Notes: a model not told the origin generated them from the sequence alone. DNA of 64,000 nucleotides from Altererythrobacter lutimaris (GCF_013371495.1 NZ_JABWTA010000001.1:2702693-2766692); one strand, 5' to 3'; shown: positions 8,117 through 16,661, counted from the first letter of the stretch. Made by a program: numbers and translations.

Positions 8117-8902
8117 TCAGATAGGTTTGCTGTGCCCGAAGAACAGCGCTTGGCTAATCGCTGCGCGCACAGTGCGTTCTTCGAAGGGCTTGGTGATCAG
8201 GTAAGTCGGCTCGGGTCTGTCGCCGGTCAGAAGCCGTTCTGGGTAAGCTGTAATAAAGATCACAGGCACGTCAGCAATAGCAAGAATGTCCTCAACCGCA
8301 TCGATACCTGAAGAACCATCGGCGAGCTGGATGTCCGCGAGGACCAGACCCGGAGTGCGTTCCGCGACTTGTTCCTGCGCTTGTGTGCGGGTTGCAGCTG
8401 TTCCGAAGATTTCATGCCCCAAACCTGACACAAGGTCTTCAAGCTGCATGGAGATCAACGGCTCGTCTTCGATGATAAGTACATTCGTCGCTGCTTCACG
8501 GTCGATTTCCGCGATGGCTTCATCGATCAGGCCCGCCACTGCCTGAGGTTCGAGATTCATGATCTCGGCTGCTTGTGCGACGCTGAAATTTTCAAGCGTC
8601 GTCAGCAACAGGGCTTGGCGGTTTAGCGGGGTGATCGATGTGAGTTTGGCCGAGGCAATGCTTTCTGCTCCACTGTCATCACCAGCATCGACATCAAGAT
8701 ATGCCGAAGACCAGACGGAATTGAATGCGCGGTAGAGCGCAACGCGGCCTTCCTCGAGTGATTGCTTGAGAGCGCTGTCTTCAAGCGCTGCTTCCAGTGT
8801 CGCCCGCACAAAGGCATCGCCGGTAGTCTGTGAACCACTTAGCGCGCGGGCGTAGCGCCGCAGATAGGGCAAGTGTGCGGCGATTTTTTCACTGAGTGCC
8901 AT
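8117..8902 (-). CDS. phyR: General stress response regulator PhyR
   Basis: 261-residue anti-anti-sigma factor. Residues 1-135 are a sigma-like domain (LPYLRRYARALSGSQTTGDA, then TPLNRQALLLTTLENFSVAQ); residues 140-255 are a receiver domain with acidic pocket IIEDEP, phosphoacceptor Asp190 (LVLADIQLADG), the Thr in FITAYPE and the Lys in ITKPFEE. Phosphorylation opens the sigma-like domain to bind NepR and release EcfG. A GGGAGG ribosome site precedes the ATG. I found no EcfG-type promoter in front of it. Confidence 0.96.
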   Translation of the reverse strand: MALSEKIAAHLPYLRRYARALSGSQTTGDAFVRATLEAALEDSALKQSLEEGRVALYRAFNSVWSSAYLDVDAGDDSGAESIASAKLTSITPLNRQALLLTTLENFSVAQAAEIMNLEPQAVAGLIDEAIAEIDREAATNVLIIEDEPLISMQLEDLVSGLGHEIFGTAATRTQAQEQVAERTPGLVLADIQLADGSSGIDAVEDILAIADVPVIFITAYPERLLTGDRPEPTYLITKPFEERTVRAAISQALFFGHSKPI

Positions 8903-9030
8903 GCGGTAATTACCTCCCGTGCTGCGCGTATGTGGGGATCACTGTGCGCAGTGTTAAGCCCGGACATCCGCTCTTCTACTCAGGAAAACCACTTGGGTCC
9001 GAAAAAAGTTTCAAAAAAGTGGTCCGAGCG

Positions 9031-9055
9031 GGAACCGCTGTTTCAATCGGGCATT
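9031..9055 (+). promoter_or_regulatory. Near-consensus EcfG promoter for the candidate sRNA
   Basis: GGAAC at 9031-9035, a 16-bp spacer, then CATT at 9052-9055; the consensus is GGAAC-N16/17-CGTT, so the -10 element has one mismatch. It points away from phyR towards the hairpins at 9064-9151. No protein-coding gene follows on this strand. Confidence 0.45.
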
Positions 9056-9061
9056 TTGTTA

Positions 9062-9151
9062 CTGTCACCGCCGAGACCCCCCTCCCGTCCAAGCGGCTGG
9101 TGATACGATCCCGAAGGCCTTCGTTCTCCGATGGAGAGCGGAGGCCTTTTT
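9062..9151 (+). ncRNA. Candidate small RNA with C-rich loop beside phyR
   Basis: Predicted transcript of about 90 nt. Stem 1 pairs GTCACCGCCG (9064-9073) with CGGCTGGTGAT (9094-9104, one bulged U). It presents a 20-base loop containing ACCCCCCTCCC, an anti-Shine-Dalgarno sequence typical of alphaproteobacterial regulatory RNAs. Stem 2 is a Rho-independent terminator, AAGGCCT (9114-9120) with AGGCCTT (9142-9148) and inner pairing, ending in five Ts (9147-9151). A terminator with no upstream plus-strand gene is the main reason to call an RNA. Being in the stress locus, it might be functionally comparable to Caulobacter GsrN; that is inference. The 5' end is estimated. Confidence 0.5.
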
Positions 9152-9182
9152 CGTTGGCTCCTCAGCTTCGGATCGGGCGAAG

Positions 9183-10379
9183 CTATAGCGCTTTTTCGAA
9201 CACCCAATATTCGCGGTTGATGGTGCTATCGATCGCATCGGCGATGGCTTTCATGCCTTCATTGTCATCAAGGATCCATCCGATCTCGCCGCGCTGGCTG
9301 TGATATTTGCCAACCGCATTGATCCGGATCTGGCTGATCATCATGAAGGCCAACTGGCTCGCCATCCGGGAGTTGTGTAGCTCTTTCATGACACCCATGA
9401 GCGGCACGCGCATGCCGGACCCGGTTGGATTGCGCATCCATCTGAGCAAGTGAAACCAGCCAAACGGGAAGAGCTTGCCGTCCACTTTCTGCAGCACGTG
9501 GTTCACGTCCGGGAAGGTCAACATGAAGGCCATGGGTTTCCCGTCGACTTCTGCTATCATGTTCAGTTCTTCATGGATGATCGGGCGCAGTTTCTTGCCT
9601 GCATAGGCGATCTCGTCAGGCGTAAACGGCACAAAGCCCCAATTGCTGGACCATGCATCGTTGAGGATTCCGAGAATGATCGCAGCTTCGTTGTCCCAAT
9701 CCTTCTTGTGAACTTGCCTTACCGTGATGCGCTCATTGCGCTTGCCGGATTTGACGATCCGCTGGATCAGCGGCGGAAAGTCTTCCGTGACATCAAGATC
9801 ATAAGTGAGGAGTGTTTTGGCCTTGGCGTAGCCAGCATTCTCAATCCAGCCGCGATAGTCAGCTGGATGATGGCCCATCATGATCATTGGCGCATGATCC
9901 TGGCCTTTAACGAGCAAGCCGGGCTCTTCCCACACCGACATGGAAATGGGGCCAAGCACGCGGGTCATGCCTTCGCGCCTGAGCCAGCCTTCAGCCGCAG
10001 CGAGCAAAGCTTTTGCCACCGCTTTATCCACGGCGTCGAAATAGCCAAAATTGCCAGTACCCGGACCAAAGCCCTGTTCAGCCGGCATGGTCAGCGCGAG
10101 CTCGTCAATATGCGCGGATATACGCCCGACTGCTTGGCCGTTTCGCTTTGCGATGAAAAGCTGAGCGCGCGCATGTCCAAAAAACGGGTTCTTGTCCGGA
10201 TTGACCAGTTCCAGCTGCTCGCTTCGAATTTGTGGCACGGAGTGGGGCAGGCGAGCAGCAAAATCGCGTCCCAAATCAACGAATTGCGCTCGCCCCTTCT
10301 TGCCAGAAACCGGCTCGATCACTATTTGCGCGTCGCTCACTAGTTTGACCCCATCCGCATTGGTATATTCAGGTTGCAT
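9183..10379 (-). CDS. GNAT-fold protein, YghO-like, function unknown
   Basis: 398-residue cytosolic protein resembling the YghO-like family widespread in alphaproteobacteria, sometimes mislabelled as dATP pyrophosphohydrolase. Recognisable parts are NPFFGHARAQLFIAKRNGQ, FGYFDAVDKA, a segment resembling an acetyl-CoA fold (EGWLRREGMTRVLGPISMS) and PADYRGWIENAGYAKAKTL. The first ATG (MQPEYTNADG) is chosen over a TTG 12 codons earlier. It stands alone, divergent from the desaturase. No catalytic assignment is possible. Confidence 0.7.
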   Translation of the reverse strand: MQPEYTNADGVKLVSDAQIVIEPVSGKKGRAQFVDLGRDFAARLPHSVPQIRSEQLELVNPDKNPFFGHARAQLFIAKRNGQAVGRISAHIDELALTMPAEQGFGPGTGNFGYFDAVDKAVAKALLAAAEGWLRREGMTRVLGPISMSVWEEPGLLVKGQDHAPMIMMGHHPADYRGWIENAGYAKAKTLLTYDLDVTEDFPPLIQRIVKSGKRNERITVRQVHKKDWDNEAAIILGILNDAWSSNWGFVPFTPDEIAYAGKKLRPIIHEELNMIAEVDGKPMAFMLTFPDVNHVLQKVDGKLFPFGWFHLLRWMRNPTGSGMRVPLMGVMKELHNSRMASQLAFMMISQIRINAVGKYHSQRGEIGWILDDNEGMKAIADAIDSTINREYWVFEKAL

Positions 10380-10497
10380 TAGCTCTGCGTGTGCACATTG
10401 CGCCAAGTCAAGCAACTGAAGCGATTACTCTGTTAGAGAAACCGAGTTTGTCCTCGCACCGGAAAATGCGGTAAGGGGCGGCTTGGAACTGAAGATC

Positions 10498-11586
10498 ATG
10501 AATGCAAACGTAGCCATCGACCCTGCCGATCCGGCACCAACAGCCCGTCCAACGCGGCTTGATTTCCTTTCGAGTGACGACAAGGATATGCTTCGTGCCG
10601 CGCGCGATGCGGTCAAGGATCTGGGTCAAGCCAAGGGCGCGATCTATTGGCCCGACATGCTGGTGTCCGCTGCCTCGGGATATGGCGGGATTGCCTTTGC
10701 GGTTCTCACGTCTTCGCTGCCGCTTGCGATACTGAGCGGACTCATCGCAGCGCTGGCGTTTTACCGCGCGCTCATGTTCATCCATGAGCTAACCCATATT
10801 CACCGTGATGCGCTGCCGGGCTTCCGGCTGGGCTGGAACCTGCTCGTGGGCATTCCGCTTCTAACACCCAGCTTTATGTATGAAGGCGTGCACACGCTGC
10901 ATCACAAACGCACGCAATATGGCACGATCGAAGACCCTGAATATTTGCCGCTCGCGCTGATGAAGCCGTGGTCTTTGCCGGTCTTTGTGCTGATCGCATT
11001 GCTCGCGCCTGTCGGTCTGCTATTGCGTTTCTCGGTTCTCGTTCCGCTTGGCGCGATCATTCCGCCGGTGCGCAGGTTTGTATGGGAGCGTGTTTCCTCG
11101 CTGTCGATCAATCCCGATTTCCGCCGCAAACCGCCCGAAGGCACGTTCCGCAAGCGGGTCCTGTGGCAAGAGACAGGCGGTATGCTGTGGGCCTGGACAA
11201 TTCTGGCTAGCACCAGCGTACTGGGCTGGCGTCCTCTGCTTATCGCACTGGCAATCCTTTCGCTTACCGCTGTGCTGAACCAGCTGCGTACTTTGGTAGC
11301 GCATCTGTGGGAGAATGAAGGCGAGCCGATGACGGTAACCGCGCAGTTCCTCGACAGCGTGAATGTTCCGCCGCCGGGTATCGCTGCGGAAATCTGGGCG
11401 CCGGTTGGCTTGCGCTATCACGCGCTGCACCACTTGATGCCGTCCATGCCGTATCACGATCTGCCGGAAGCGCATCGCCGCTTGAAGAAGCAGCTCGGAG
11501 ATGCGTCTACCTATGACGGCGCGAACCATCCGGGCATGCTGTTTCTCGTCGGGAAGATCGCTCGCAGCACGATGGTCTCGCGCTAA
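10498..11586 (+). CDS. Fatty-acid desaturase family membrane protein
   Basis: 362-residue di-iron membrane protein with the three histidine boxes of the family: HELTHIHRD, HTLHHKRTQ and HALHHLMPSMPYHDLPEAH. Hydrophobic segments around residues 55-95 and 155-190 and another around 225-250 give about four to six membrane passes. It could desaturate or hydroxylate an acyl chain or a carotenoid; substrate cannot be read. The ATG at MNANVAID is preferred over a TTG five codons earlier. Its stop overlaps the stop of the convergent GNAT gene. Confidence 0.85.
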   Translation: MNANVAIDPADPAPTARPTRLDFLSSDDKDMLRAARDAVKDLGQAKGAIYWPDMLVSAASGYGGIAFAVLTSSLPLAILSGLIAALAFYRALMFIHELTHIHRDALPGFRLGWNLLVGIPLLTPSFMYEGVHTLHHKRTQYGTIEDPEYLPLALMKPWSLPVFVLIALLAPVGLLLRFSVLVPLGAIIPPVRRFVWERVSSLSINPDFRRKPPEGTFRKRVLWQETGGMLWAWTILASTSVLGWRPLLIALAILSLTAVLNQLRTLVAHLWENEGEPMTVTAQFLDSVNVPPPGIAAEIWAPVGLRYHALHHLMPSMPYHDLPEAHRRLKKQLGDASTYDGANHPGMLFLVGKIARSTMVSR

Positions 11587-12119
11587 AGCTCGTCCAGGAA
11601 ACGGATCATTGCGCAGCGTCGCTCTGGCGGAAGTCCGTGATCGGCTTCCACTGCTAACTCTCCGGCCAAGCGCGGATGAGCATCGAGCGCTGTTACTTCT
11701 TCAAAACCGATCCGCTCGTAGAACGGGGCGTTCCACGCAATATCGCGAAAGGTTGTAAGCGTCACAGCCTTGAAGCCGCTATTGCGCGCATCGATCAGGC
11801 AAGCGCGCAGCAGGCCCGCCCCTATCCCGCGCTGCTGATGGTCGGGATGCACGTCCATTTCCCAGATATGCAGCTCGCGCTGGAATGGCTCGCTGACGAG
11901 GAAGCCTGCCATTGCCTCCCCGACATGCGCGACTAGGGAGTGCCCCTTGCGGATGTAGCGCTCCAGCTTTTCCACTGGGAGGGGATGCGTCCCCGCAATG
12001 CCGGCAAGGCCTTCTACGTCTTGAAAAAGCGCGCCCGCCGCGGCTTCGATTGCCGGCATCTCTGCGGCATCTGGCAAACGCGCAAGGCGGAGCGACCAGT
12101 CGCTGCGCGTGGCGCTCAT
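11583..12119 (-). CDS. GNAT family N-acetyltransferase
   Basis: 178-residue acetyltransferase with the acetyl-CoA loop VHPDHQQRGIGAGLLRACL and the C-terminal NAPFYERIGFEEV motif. The substrate amine is unknown. Its ATG overlaps the lptG stop by four bases (ATGA), so it is the last gene of an lptF-lptG-GNAT operon. It converges on the desaturase with overlapping stop codons, leaving no room for a terminator. Confidence 0.88.
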   Translation of the reverse strand: MSATRSDWSLRLARLPDAAEMPAIEAAAGALFQDVEGLAGIAGTHPLPVEKLERYIRKGHSLVAHVGEAMAGFLVSEPFQRELHIWEMDVHPDHQQRGIGAGLLRACLIDARNSGFKAVTLTTFRDIAWNAPFYERIGFEEVTALDAHPRLAGELAVEADHGLPPERRCAMIRFLDEL

Positions 12120-13213
12120 TCTTCGGTGCGGATGAGGACTGCTTCACCGACCAGCAGAAACAGCATGAAAGGCGCCCAGGCCGCAAGGAAAGGCGGATAC
12201 CCGCCGAAATTCCCCATGGCGAGCGCAGCATTGTCGACGACGAAATAGGCAAAGCCCAGCGCCATGCCGATGATGGCGCGCACGAACAATTGGCCGGAGC
12301 GCGCAAGACCAAAGGCCGCCACCGCGCCCAGCAACGGCATGAGGAAAGCGGACAAAGGCCCAGAGATCTTGTGCCACCACTTGGCTCTTAGTTCAGCGGT
12401 GCGCTTGCCAACCGCTTCATGGTCGTCGATGGCTTGCCCCAGCTCGAAAAAGCCAGTGGCGTCAGGATCGACCGCTTCCAGTTCGATCTGTTCAGGCGTA
12501 ATTCCTTCGCCAACGACGAGACCTTCCAATTCGTCAGTGGCCGCTGCTGCGACATCGAAGCGCACAGGGTCCTGCAATTCCCATCCGGGGCCTGCATAGA
12601 TAGCGCTGCTGGCTTTCACTTGCTGACGCAGCATCCCGCCAGGCGCGCGCTCATACCAGGTCACGTCCTGCATGACAGTGTCCGTGCCTTTGCCGTTCAG
12701 CCGTGCAGCCGTCATGATGTTCGCGCCATCGGTCAGATAGATGTTTGCGCGGGTTTCTGCGCTTTCCGGCACAGCCCCGTAATCGGTCGCCTCCCATGCT
12801 TTGAGTGTGCCGCTTGCGCGGGTCACTACTCGCTCATTGAAGGCAAAACTCACAATGGAGACAGCGGCCGCAGTCATCAGCAATGGCGCAAGCACTTGAT
12901 GCGCGGAAAGCCCCGCCGCTTTCATAGCGATCACTTCAGAATTCTGGTTGAGTGTGATCAAAGTAATAATCGTCGCAAGCAGTACGGAATAGGGCAGGAA
13001 GCGGGCAATCAGCTGCGGTATTCGCAGACTTGCATAGGTCCAAAGCTCGCCCTGTCCATTGCCTTCGACTGCAAGGATCTTGCCGCTGTTGGACAGCAGG
13101 TCGAGCATCATCAGCACCAGAACCAGCATCACAAGCACAGCAAAAATGCGTACGACGAACAGCCGCGCTAGGTAGAATGTCAGCGTCTTGGAAGGGAAGA
13201 AATCGAGCTGCAT
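12116..13213 (-). CDS. lptG: LPS export permease LptG
   Basis: 365-residue inner-membrane permease of the LptB2FG complex that extracts lipopolysaccharide for transport to the outer membrane. YjgP/YjgQ architecture: helices at about 15-40, 60-85 and 100-125, a periplasmic beta-jellyroll region of about 140-265, then three more helices (SGPLSAFLMPLLGAVAAFGL onward). Contains LNQNSEVIAMKAAGLSAHQV, the family coupling-helix region. It follows lptF by 18 bp. Confidence 0.93.
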   Translation of the reverse strand: MQLDFFPSKTLTFYLARLFVVRIFAVLVMLVLVLMMLDLLSNSGKILAVEGNGQGELWTYASLRIPQLIARFLPYSVLLATIITLITLNQNSEVIAMKAAGLSAHQVLAPLLMTAAAVSIVSFAFNERVVTRASGTLKAWEATDYGAVPESAETRANIYLTDGANIMTAARLNGKGTDTVMQDVTWYERAPGGMLRQQVKASSAIYAGPGWELQDPVRFDVAAAATDELEGLVVGEGITPEQIELEAVDPDATGFFELGQAIDDHEAVGKRTAELRAKWWHKISGPLSAFLMPLLGAVAAFGLARSGQLFVRAIIGMALGFAYFVVDNAALAMGNFGGYPPFLAAWAPFMLFLLVGEAVLIRTEE

Positions 13214-13231
13214 GTTTGGCGCTGTCTAATG

Positions 13232-14485
13232 CTACTCTGCCGGTGCGGATTCAAGCGTTGCATCGCTGCGTTCCGCAGTCACGCGCTGCCTTTTGGGGGC
13301 GAACAGTTTGCGCAATCGCTTGGTGAGCTTGCCAAACGCCGTCTCCAAAGCGCCAATGGCTTGTCCGCCCGGAACGTATGCGACGCGGTAATACATCCAT
13401 AGGATCAGCGCCGCGAAAATGAAGAACGGCCCCCATAACGCAATGACCGGGTCCACTCTTCCTAGCGCTGCGACGTCCTCTCCATACTGGTTCACCTTGT
13501 GATAGGAGACGACCATAATAATGGAGACGAACACACCAAGAGCGCTGGTTGATCGCTTGGGCGGGATCGCAAGCGCGACGGCCAGCATGGGGAGCATGAT
13601 CATCATCACCACTTCGACGAGGCGGAAGTTGAAACTCGCCTGGCTTGCATCGCGTTTGGCTTCAGGCTGATCATCGCTCCAGCCGATGCGGAGCAGTTCA
13701 GGCAGGATATATTCGCGCTCTGCATCACCGCGCGCACGGAACTCGTCGATCGTCGGCAAGTCGATGGGCAAGTCATGCCGGGTGAAACTGAGCACTCTGG
13801 GTGTGGTGTTCTCAGTGCCGGTGTCCTGCACAATCGTGCCGTCTGTCAGACGCAGGATGATGGTGTCAGGGTCATCGCTGGTTGCAAGAAAAGATCCTTC
13901 GCGCGCGCTGATCGACAGCACTTGCCCCTTGGAGTTGGCAACGCGGGCGAAGATGCCGACAAGTCTGCGGCCATCGTCTTCGCTTTCTTCAATCCGCAGC
14001 GCCATGCGATCTGCCAGCGTTGTGAACTCGCCGACTTTGATTGACGCACCGAGCGCGCCGGAACGGAGTTCATACTCCATCTGCTCGTAATAGTAGCGGC
14101 TCAAAGGCTGGATGAAGAACACCAGCGAGACATTCACCACCATCAGCACGGCGGTGATGATGTAAGGAACCCGAAGCAGCCGATTATATCCGAGGCCGAC
14201 CGCTCGCATCACATCAAGCTCGCTCGATGTCGCGAGTTTGCGGAAAGCAAGCAGGATACCAAGCAGCAAGCCAAGCGGGATCGCAAGACTCGCATACTCA
14301 GGGATCAGCGCGCCCAGCATCTTGAAGACGACGCCGATGGGCCCGCCTTCGACTGCGACAAAGTCAAACAGCCGTAGCATCTTGTCGAGCAGCAGGAGCG
14401 TTGCAGCCAGTGCGAACACTCCCAGCATGGGGAACAGGACCAGCTTGAAAATATAGCGGTCTATGCTGGGAAAAAATCGTTCCAC
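13232..14485 (-). CDS. lptF: LPS export permease LptF
   Basis: 417-residue partner of LptG in the LptB2FG ABC exporter. Membrane helices at about 13-35, 50-80 and 100-125 flank the coupling segment TSSELDVMRAVGLGYNRLLR; a periplasmic domain of about 135-290 follows, then C-terminal helices (VVMMIMLPMLAVALAIPPKR onward). Placed first in lptF-lptG-GNAT. The long basic C-terminal tail (LTKRLRKLFAPKRQRVTAER) is probably cytosolic and extends beyond the usual end. A short inverted repeat precedes the gene. Confidence 0.92.
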   Translation of the reverse strand: MERFFPSIDRYIFKLVLFPMLGVFALAATLLLLDKMLRLFDFVAVEGGPIGVVFKMLGALIPEYASLAIPLGLLLGILLAFRKLATSSELDVMRAVGLGYNRLLRVPYIITAVLMVVNVSLVFFIQPLSRYYYEQMEYELRSGALGASIKVGEFTTLADRMALRIEESEDDGRRLVGIFARVANSKGQVLSISAREGSFLATSDDPDTIILRLTDGTIVQDTGTENTTPRVLSFTRHDLPIDLPTIDEFRARGDAEREYILPELLRIGWSDDQPEAKRDASQASFNFRLVEVVMMIMLPMLAVALAIPPKRSTSALGVFVSIIMVVSYHKVNQYGEDVAALGRVDPVIALWGPFFIFAALILWMYYRVAYVPGGQAIGALETAFGKLTKRLRKLFAPKRQRVTAERSDATLESAPAE

Positions 14486-14528
14486 GGCGCTCGGATGCTA
14501 TTGGTTAATGCTTAGGTGTATGCCTCTA

Positions 14529-14544
14529 GCGGGAAAATTCCCGC
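14529..14544. promoter_or_regulatory. Inverted repeat upstream of lptF
   Basis: GCGGGAAAATTCCCGC has 7-base arms and lies 44 bp before the lptF start, between DUF427 and lptF. No T-run follows, so an operator or a weak hairpin is more likely than a terminator. Role unknown. Confidence 0.3.
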
Positions 14545-14584
14545 GCGTCATGCTTTGCTTGCGTTCTCGCAGATGACTGGGGGC

Positions 14585-15091
14585 TTACCAGAAGCGGCTT
14601 CCCGGGATGCCTTTAAAGGGGCCTGCTTCGTATTGGCTGATCCAGCCGCCATAGAAACTCCCCGGCTGCGGCGTGATTTGCTCGCCATCGACTAAGCATT
14701 GATCAAAAGGCTCAGGATAGAATGCGAGATAACCTGCGATGGGCTCGAAAGCGGGTGTTGGCTGCTCGTAGGACCACGCGGCCGCTTCAATACGCTCGCC
14801 TGATAGCTCGATGTCCCAATAGCTTGCTTGACCCTTCCACTCGCACAGGGAGCGGCGCGGATTGCGCGTCAGATGCTCCATCGCGATGTCGCTTCGCGGA
14901 ATGTAATAGGTCGGCGGATGGCTGGTTTCGAGCGTACGCCAAGCGCGCTTGCTGTCGACCAGCATAGTCCCGCGATGGATGATCTGGATGCGGCGGTCGG
15001 TCGGTTCAGCAATCGCTGGACGAGGGTAGTCCCACACGCTTTCCTGTCGGGGCTGGACGGGATCAGGCTCTGGATGATGCGGCTGGCGCAT
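14585..15091 (-). CDS. DUF427 domain protein
   Basis: 168-residue cytosolic protein of the DUF427 beta-tent family. Conserved segments seen: ESVWDYPRPAI, LETSHPPTYYIPRSDI, CEWKGQASYWDI, PIAGYLAFYPEPFD and QPGSFYGGWISQYEAGPFKG. The family is common in alphaproteobacteria and has no established reaction. It lies 30 bp downstream of clpS on the same strand and may be cotranscribed. Confidence 0.88.
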   Translation of the reverse strand: MRQPHHPEPDPVQPRQESVWDYPRPAIAEPTDRRIQIIHRGTMLVDSKRAWRTLETSHPPTYYIPRSDIAMEHLTRNPRRSLCEWKGQASYWDIELSGERIEAAAWSYEQPTPAFEPIAGYLAFYPEPFDQCLVDGEQITPQPGSFYGGWISQYEAGPFKGIPGSRFW

Positions 15092-15121
15092 ATTCTTGCC
15101 TCCGCTTGATCGGTTCTCAGT

Positions 15122-15532
15122 TCAGGCTTTTTCCAGCGTGCATTGCAGCGGATGCTGGTTCTGCCGCGCGAAATCCATCACCTGGTTCACTTTGGTTTCA
15201 GCGACTTCGTAAGGGAAGATGCCGCACACGCCGACGCCCTTCTGGTGGACGTGCAGCATGACCCGCGTCGCCTCTTCCAGATCCATGTTGAAGAACCGCT
15301 TCAGCACCATCACGACGAATTCCATCGGCGTGTAATCGTCATTCAGCATCAGGACTTTGTACTGGCTCGGTTTCTTCGGCTTTGCCTTGGTCTTGGTCGC
15401 AATGCCGACTTCATCTTCGCTATCGGCATCATCGCCATCGGTCCCGGCGAGGCGGACAGGCGCGATCACCCGTGCGCCCTGCGGCGCAAATTCTGCCTGA
15501 TCGGGCGAAGAAAGGCGGTTCCGGTCCATCAT
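15122..15532 (-). CDS. clpS: ATP-dependent Clp protease adaptor ClpS
   Basis: 136-residue adaptor that brings N-degron substrates to ClpA/ClpP. The core [20 protein letters not shown] carries the acidic N-degron pocket, followed by [21 protein letters not shown] variable disordered N-terminal half ([20 protein letters not shown]) precedes it. Two adjacent ATGs (15532 and 15529) could start; neither has a strong ribosome site. The frame is open another 56 codons upstream, but that overlaps the phasin terminator region and lacks family similarity. clpA is not in the window. Confidence 0.9.
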   Translation of the reverse strand: MMDRNRLSSPDQAEFAPQGARVIAPVRLAGTDGDDADSEDEVGIATKTKAKPKKPSQYKVLMLNDDYTPMEFVVMVLKRFFNMDLEEATRVMLHVHQKGVGVCGIFPYEVAETKVNQVMDFARQNQHPLQCTLEKA

Positions 15533-15649
15533 GAAGTCAGGCGCAATATCGTATCCAATTGCATAATCGCAAGGTGGTGCGATGAAGTTAACGCATGAAT
15601 GCGGCATTTGGGCTCGGCGGATGCTTATCCAATATGCTTGGCCGCCTGA

Positions 15650-15694
15650 GTACAAAAACCGAGGAGATCCGCTCGGGATCCCCTCGGCTTGTAC
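15650..15694 (-). terminator. Terminator of the phasin gene
   Basis: A long imperfect stem, CCGAGGAGATCC with GGGATCCCCTCGG, is extended outward by GTACAA/TTGTAC; on the minus strand the stem is followed by five Ts. It lies about 57 bp past the phasin stop. Confidence 0.7.
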
Positions 15695-15750
15695 TTCCAA
15701 CGGCTGGCTAAAGGGAGAGGGAGGCCAGCCCGTATGGAACGTTCAAAGGC

Positions 15751-16554
15751 TTAGGCAGCCTTTGAGATCTTCTCTGCAGCAACGCTCATGCGGCTGGAGA
15801 TCGGTGCGAAAGCGTCGTTGTAAAGCTTTACGATCTCTTCCGTGCGCTTCGAGCTGTAAGAAACAACAGCGTCGAAGTTGCGGCGAGCGAGTTCGCCCTG
15901 AAGCTGCATGAGTTCAGTTGGTGACTTAACAGCAGCCATCTTCTTCACGTCAGCAGTGACGGTTTCGACAACGGTCTTGCCGGTTTCAACGTCAGCGCGA
16001 ACCAGGTCCTGTGCGCCGGCGAACATCACTTTGCCGCTCTCAACGACGGCTTCGATGTTTGCCTTGTTGAATTCGCCAGCTTCGCTCGCGAATTCGCCAG
16101 CCTTGGCAGCAGCGGTTTTGAAACGCTCTTGAACGTCAGCAGCCATTTCCTTGGCCTGAGCAGTGAAATCGTTGGTCTTGGCAGTGGCCATGATCTTGTC
16201 CTTCAGTTGGATAACAGGATTATCGGTTGAAACTTTGGTTTTCGCAGCGGTCTTGGCAGGAGCCTTCTTCGCTGCAGTTTTCTTCGCTACTACCTTCTTG
16301 GCAGGCGCTTTCTTCGCGGCAACTTTCTTTGGCGCAGCGCGCTTCTTGGCTGGAGCCTTCTTCGCTGCAGTTTTCTTGGCAGGAGCTTTCTTGGCTACTG
16401 CCTTCTTGACCGCCGCAGGCTTTACCTTTGGCTTCGGCGCGTCAGCTTCGACAGCTTTCTCAACTGCCTTCTCGCTTACGTTCTTCTTTGCAGCCGCTTC
16501 AGCATATGCCTTTTCAGCAGCAGCATCGATTTTTGATGTGGCGTTGGTAGCCAT
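15751..16554 (-). CDS. phaP: Phasin with histone-H1-like lysine/alanine-rich N-terminal region
   Basis: 267-residue polyhydroxyalkanoate granule protein. Residues about 40-105 are a low-complexity repeat of AAKKAPAKK type, resembling histone H1 or the DNA-binding tail of PhaM/PhaF-like proteins. Residues about 125-265 form the amphipathic helical phasin domain (QAKEMAADVQERFKTAAAKA, then LMQLQGELARRNFDAVVSYS). The basic region suggests it may tie granules to the nucleoid; that part is inferred. Start at the ATG with GAGG before it. It lies directly downstream of phaC, with PhaR-like sites between. Confidence 0.88.
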   Translation of the reverse strand: MATNATSKIDAAAEKAYAEAAAKKNVSEKAVEKAVEADAPKPKVKPAAVKKAVAKKAPAKKTAAKKAPAKKRAAPKKVAAKKAPAKKVVAKKTAAKKAPAKTAAKTKVSTDNPVIQLKDKIMATAKTNDFTAQAKEMAADVQERFKTAAAKAGEFASEAGEFNKANIEAVVESGKVMFAGAQDLVRADVETGKTVVETVTADVKKMAAVKSPTELMQLQGELARRNFDAVVSYSSKRTEEIVKLYNDAFAPISSRMSVAAEKISKAA

Positions 16555-16570
16555 GAGAACCTCGTCTTTG

Positions 16571-16632
16571 TTGCAGTGCACAAAATAGGCATTGCAACTG
16601 CGAAGTCAAGCATTTTTTGTGCAGTGCACAAA
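16571..16632. promoter_or_regulatory. TGCA-rich palindromes, likely PhaR operator of the phasin gene
   Basis: TTTGTGCAGTGCACAAA at 16616-16632 is a palindrome around one central base; TTGCAGTGCACAAA at 16571-16584 is a partial second copy, 45 bp away. Both lie in the short gap before the phasin gene. PhaR repressors of phasin genes recognise TGC/GCA-rich palindromes in other alphaproteobacteria; binding here is inferred. Confidence 0.5.
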
Positions 16633-16661
16633 AACCAGTATAGCGCTTTAGTTTGAAGAGC

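Noticed and set aside
10486..10511. GGAAC near the desaturase start as EcfG promoter
   Set aside because: Sixteen bases downstream the sequence is AAAC rather than CGTT, and the element overlaps the ribosome site.
16227..16409. Plus-strand frames through the phasin repeat region
   Set aside because: They arise from the repetitive lysine/alanine codons on the opposite strand.
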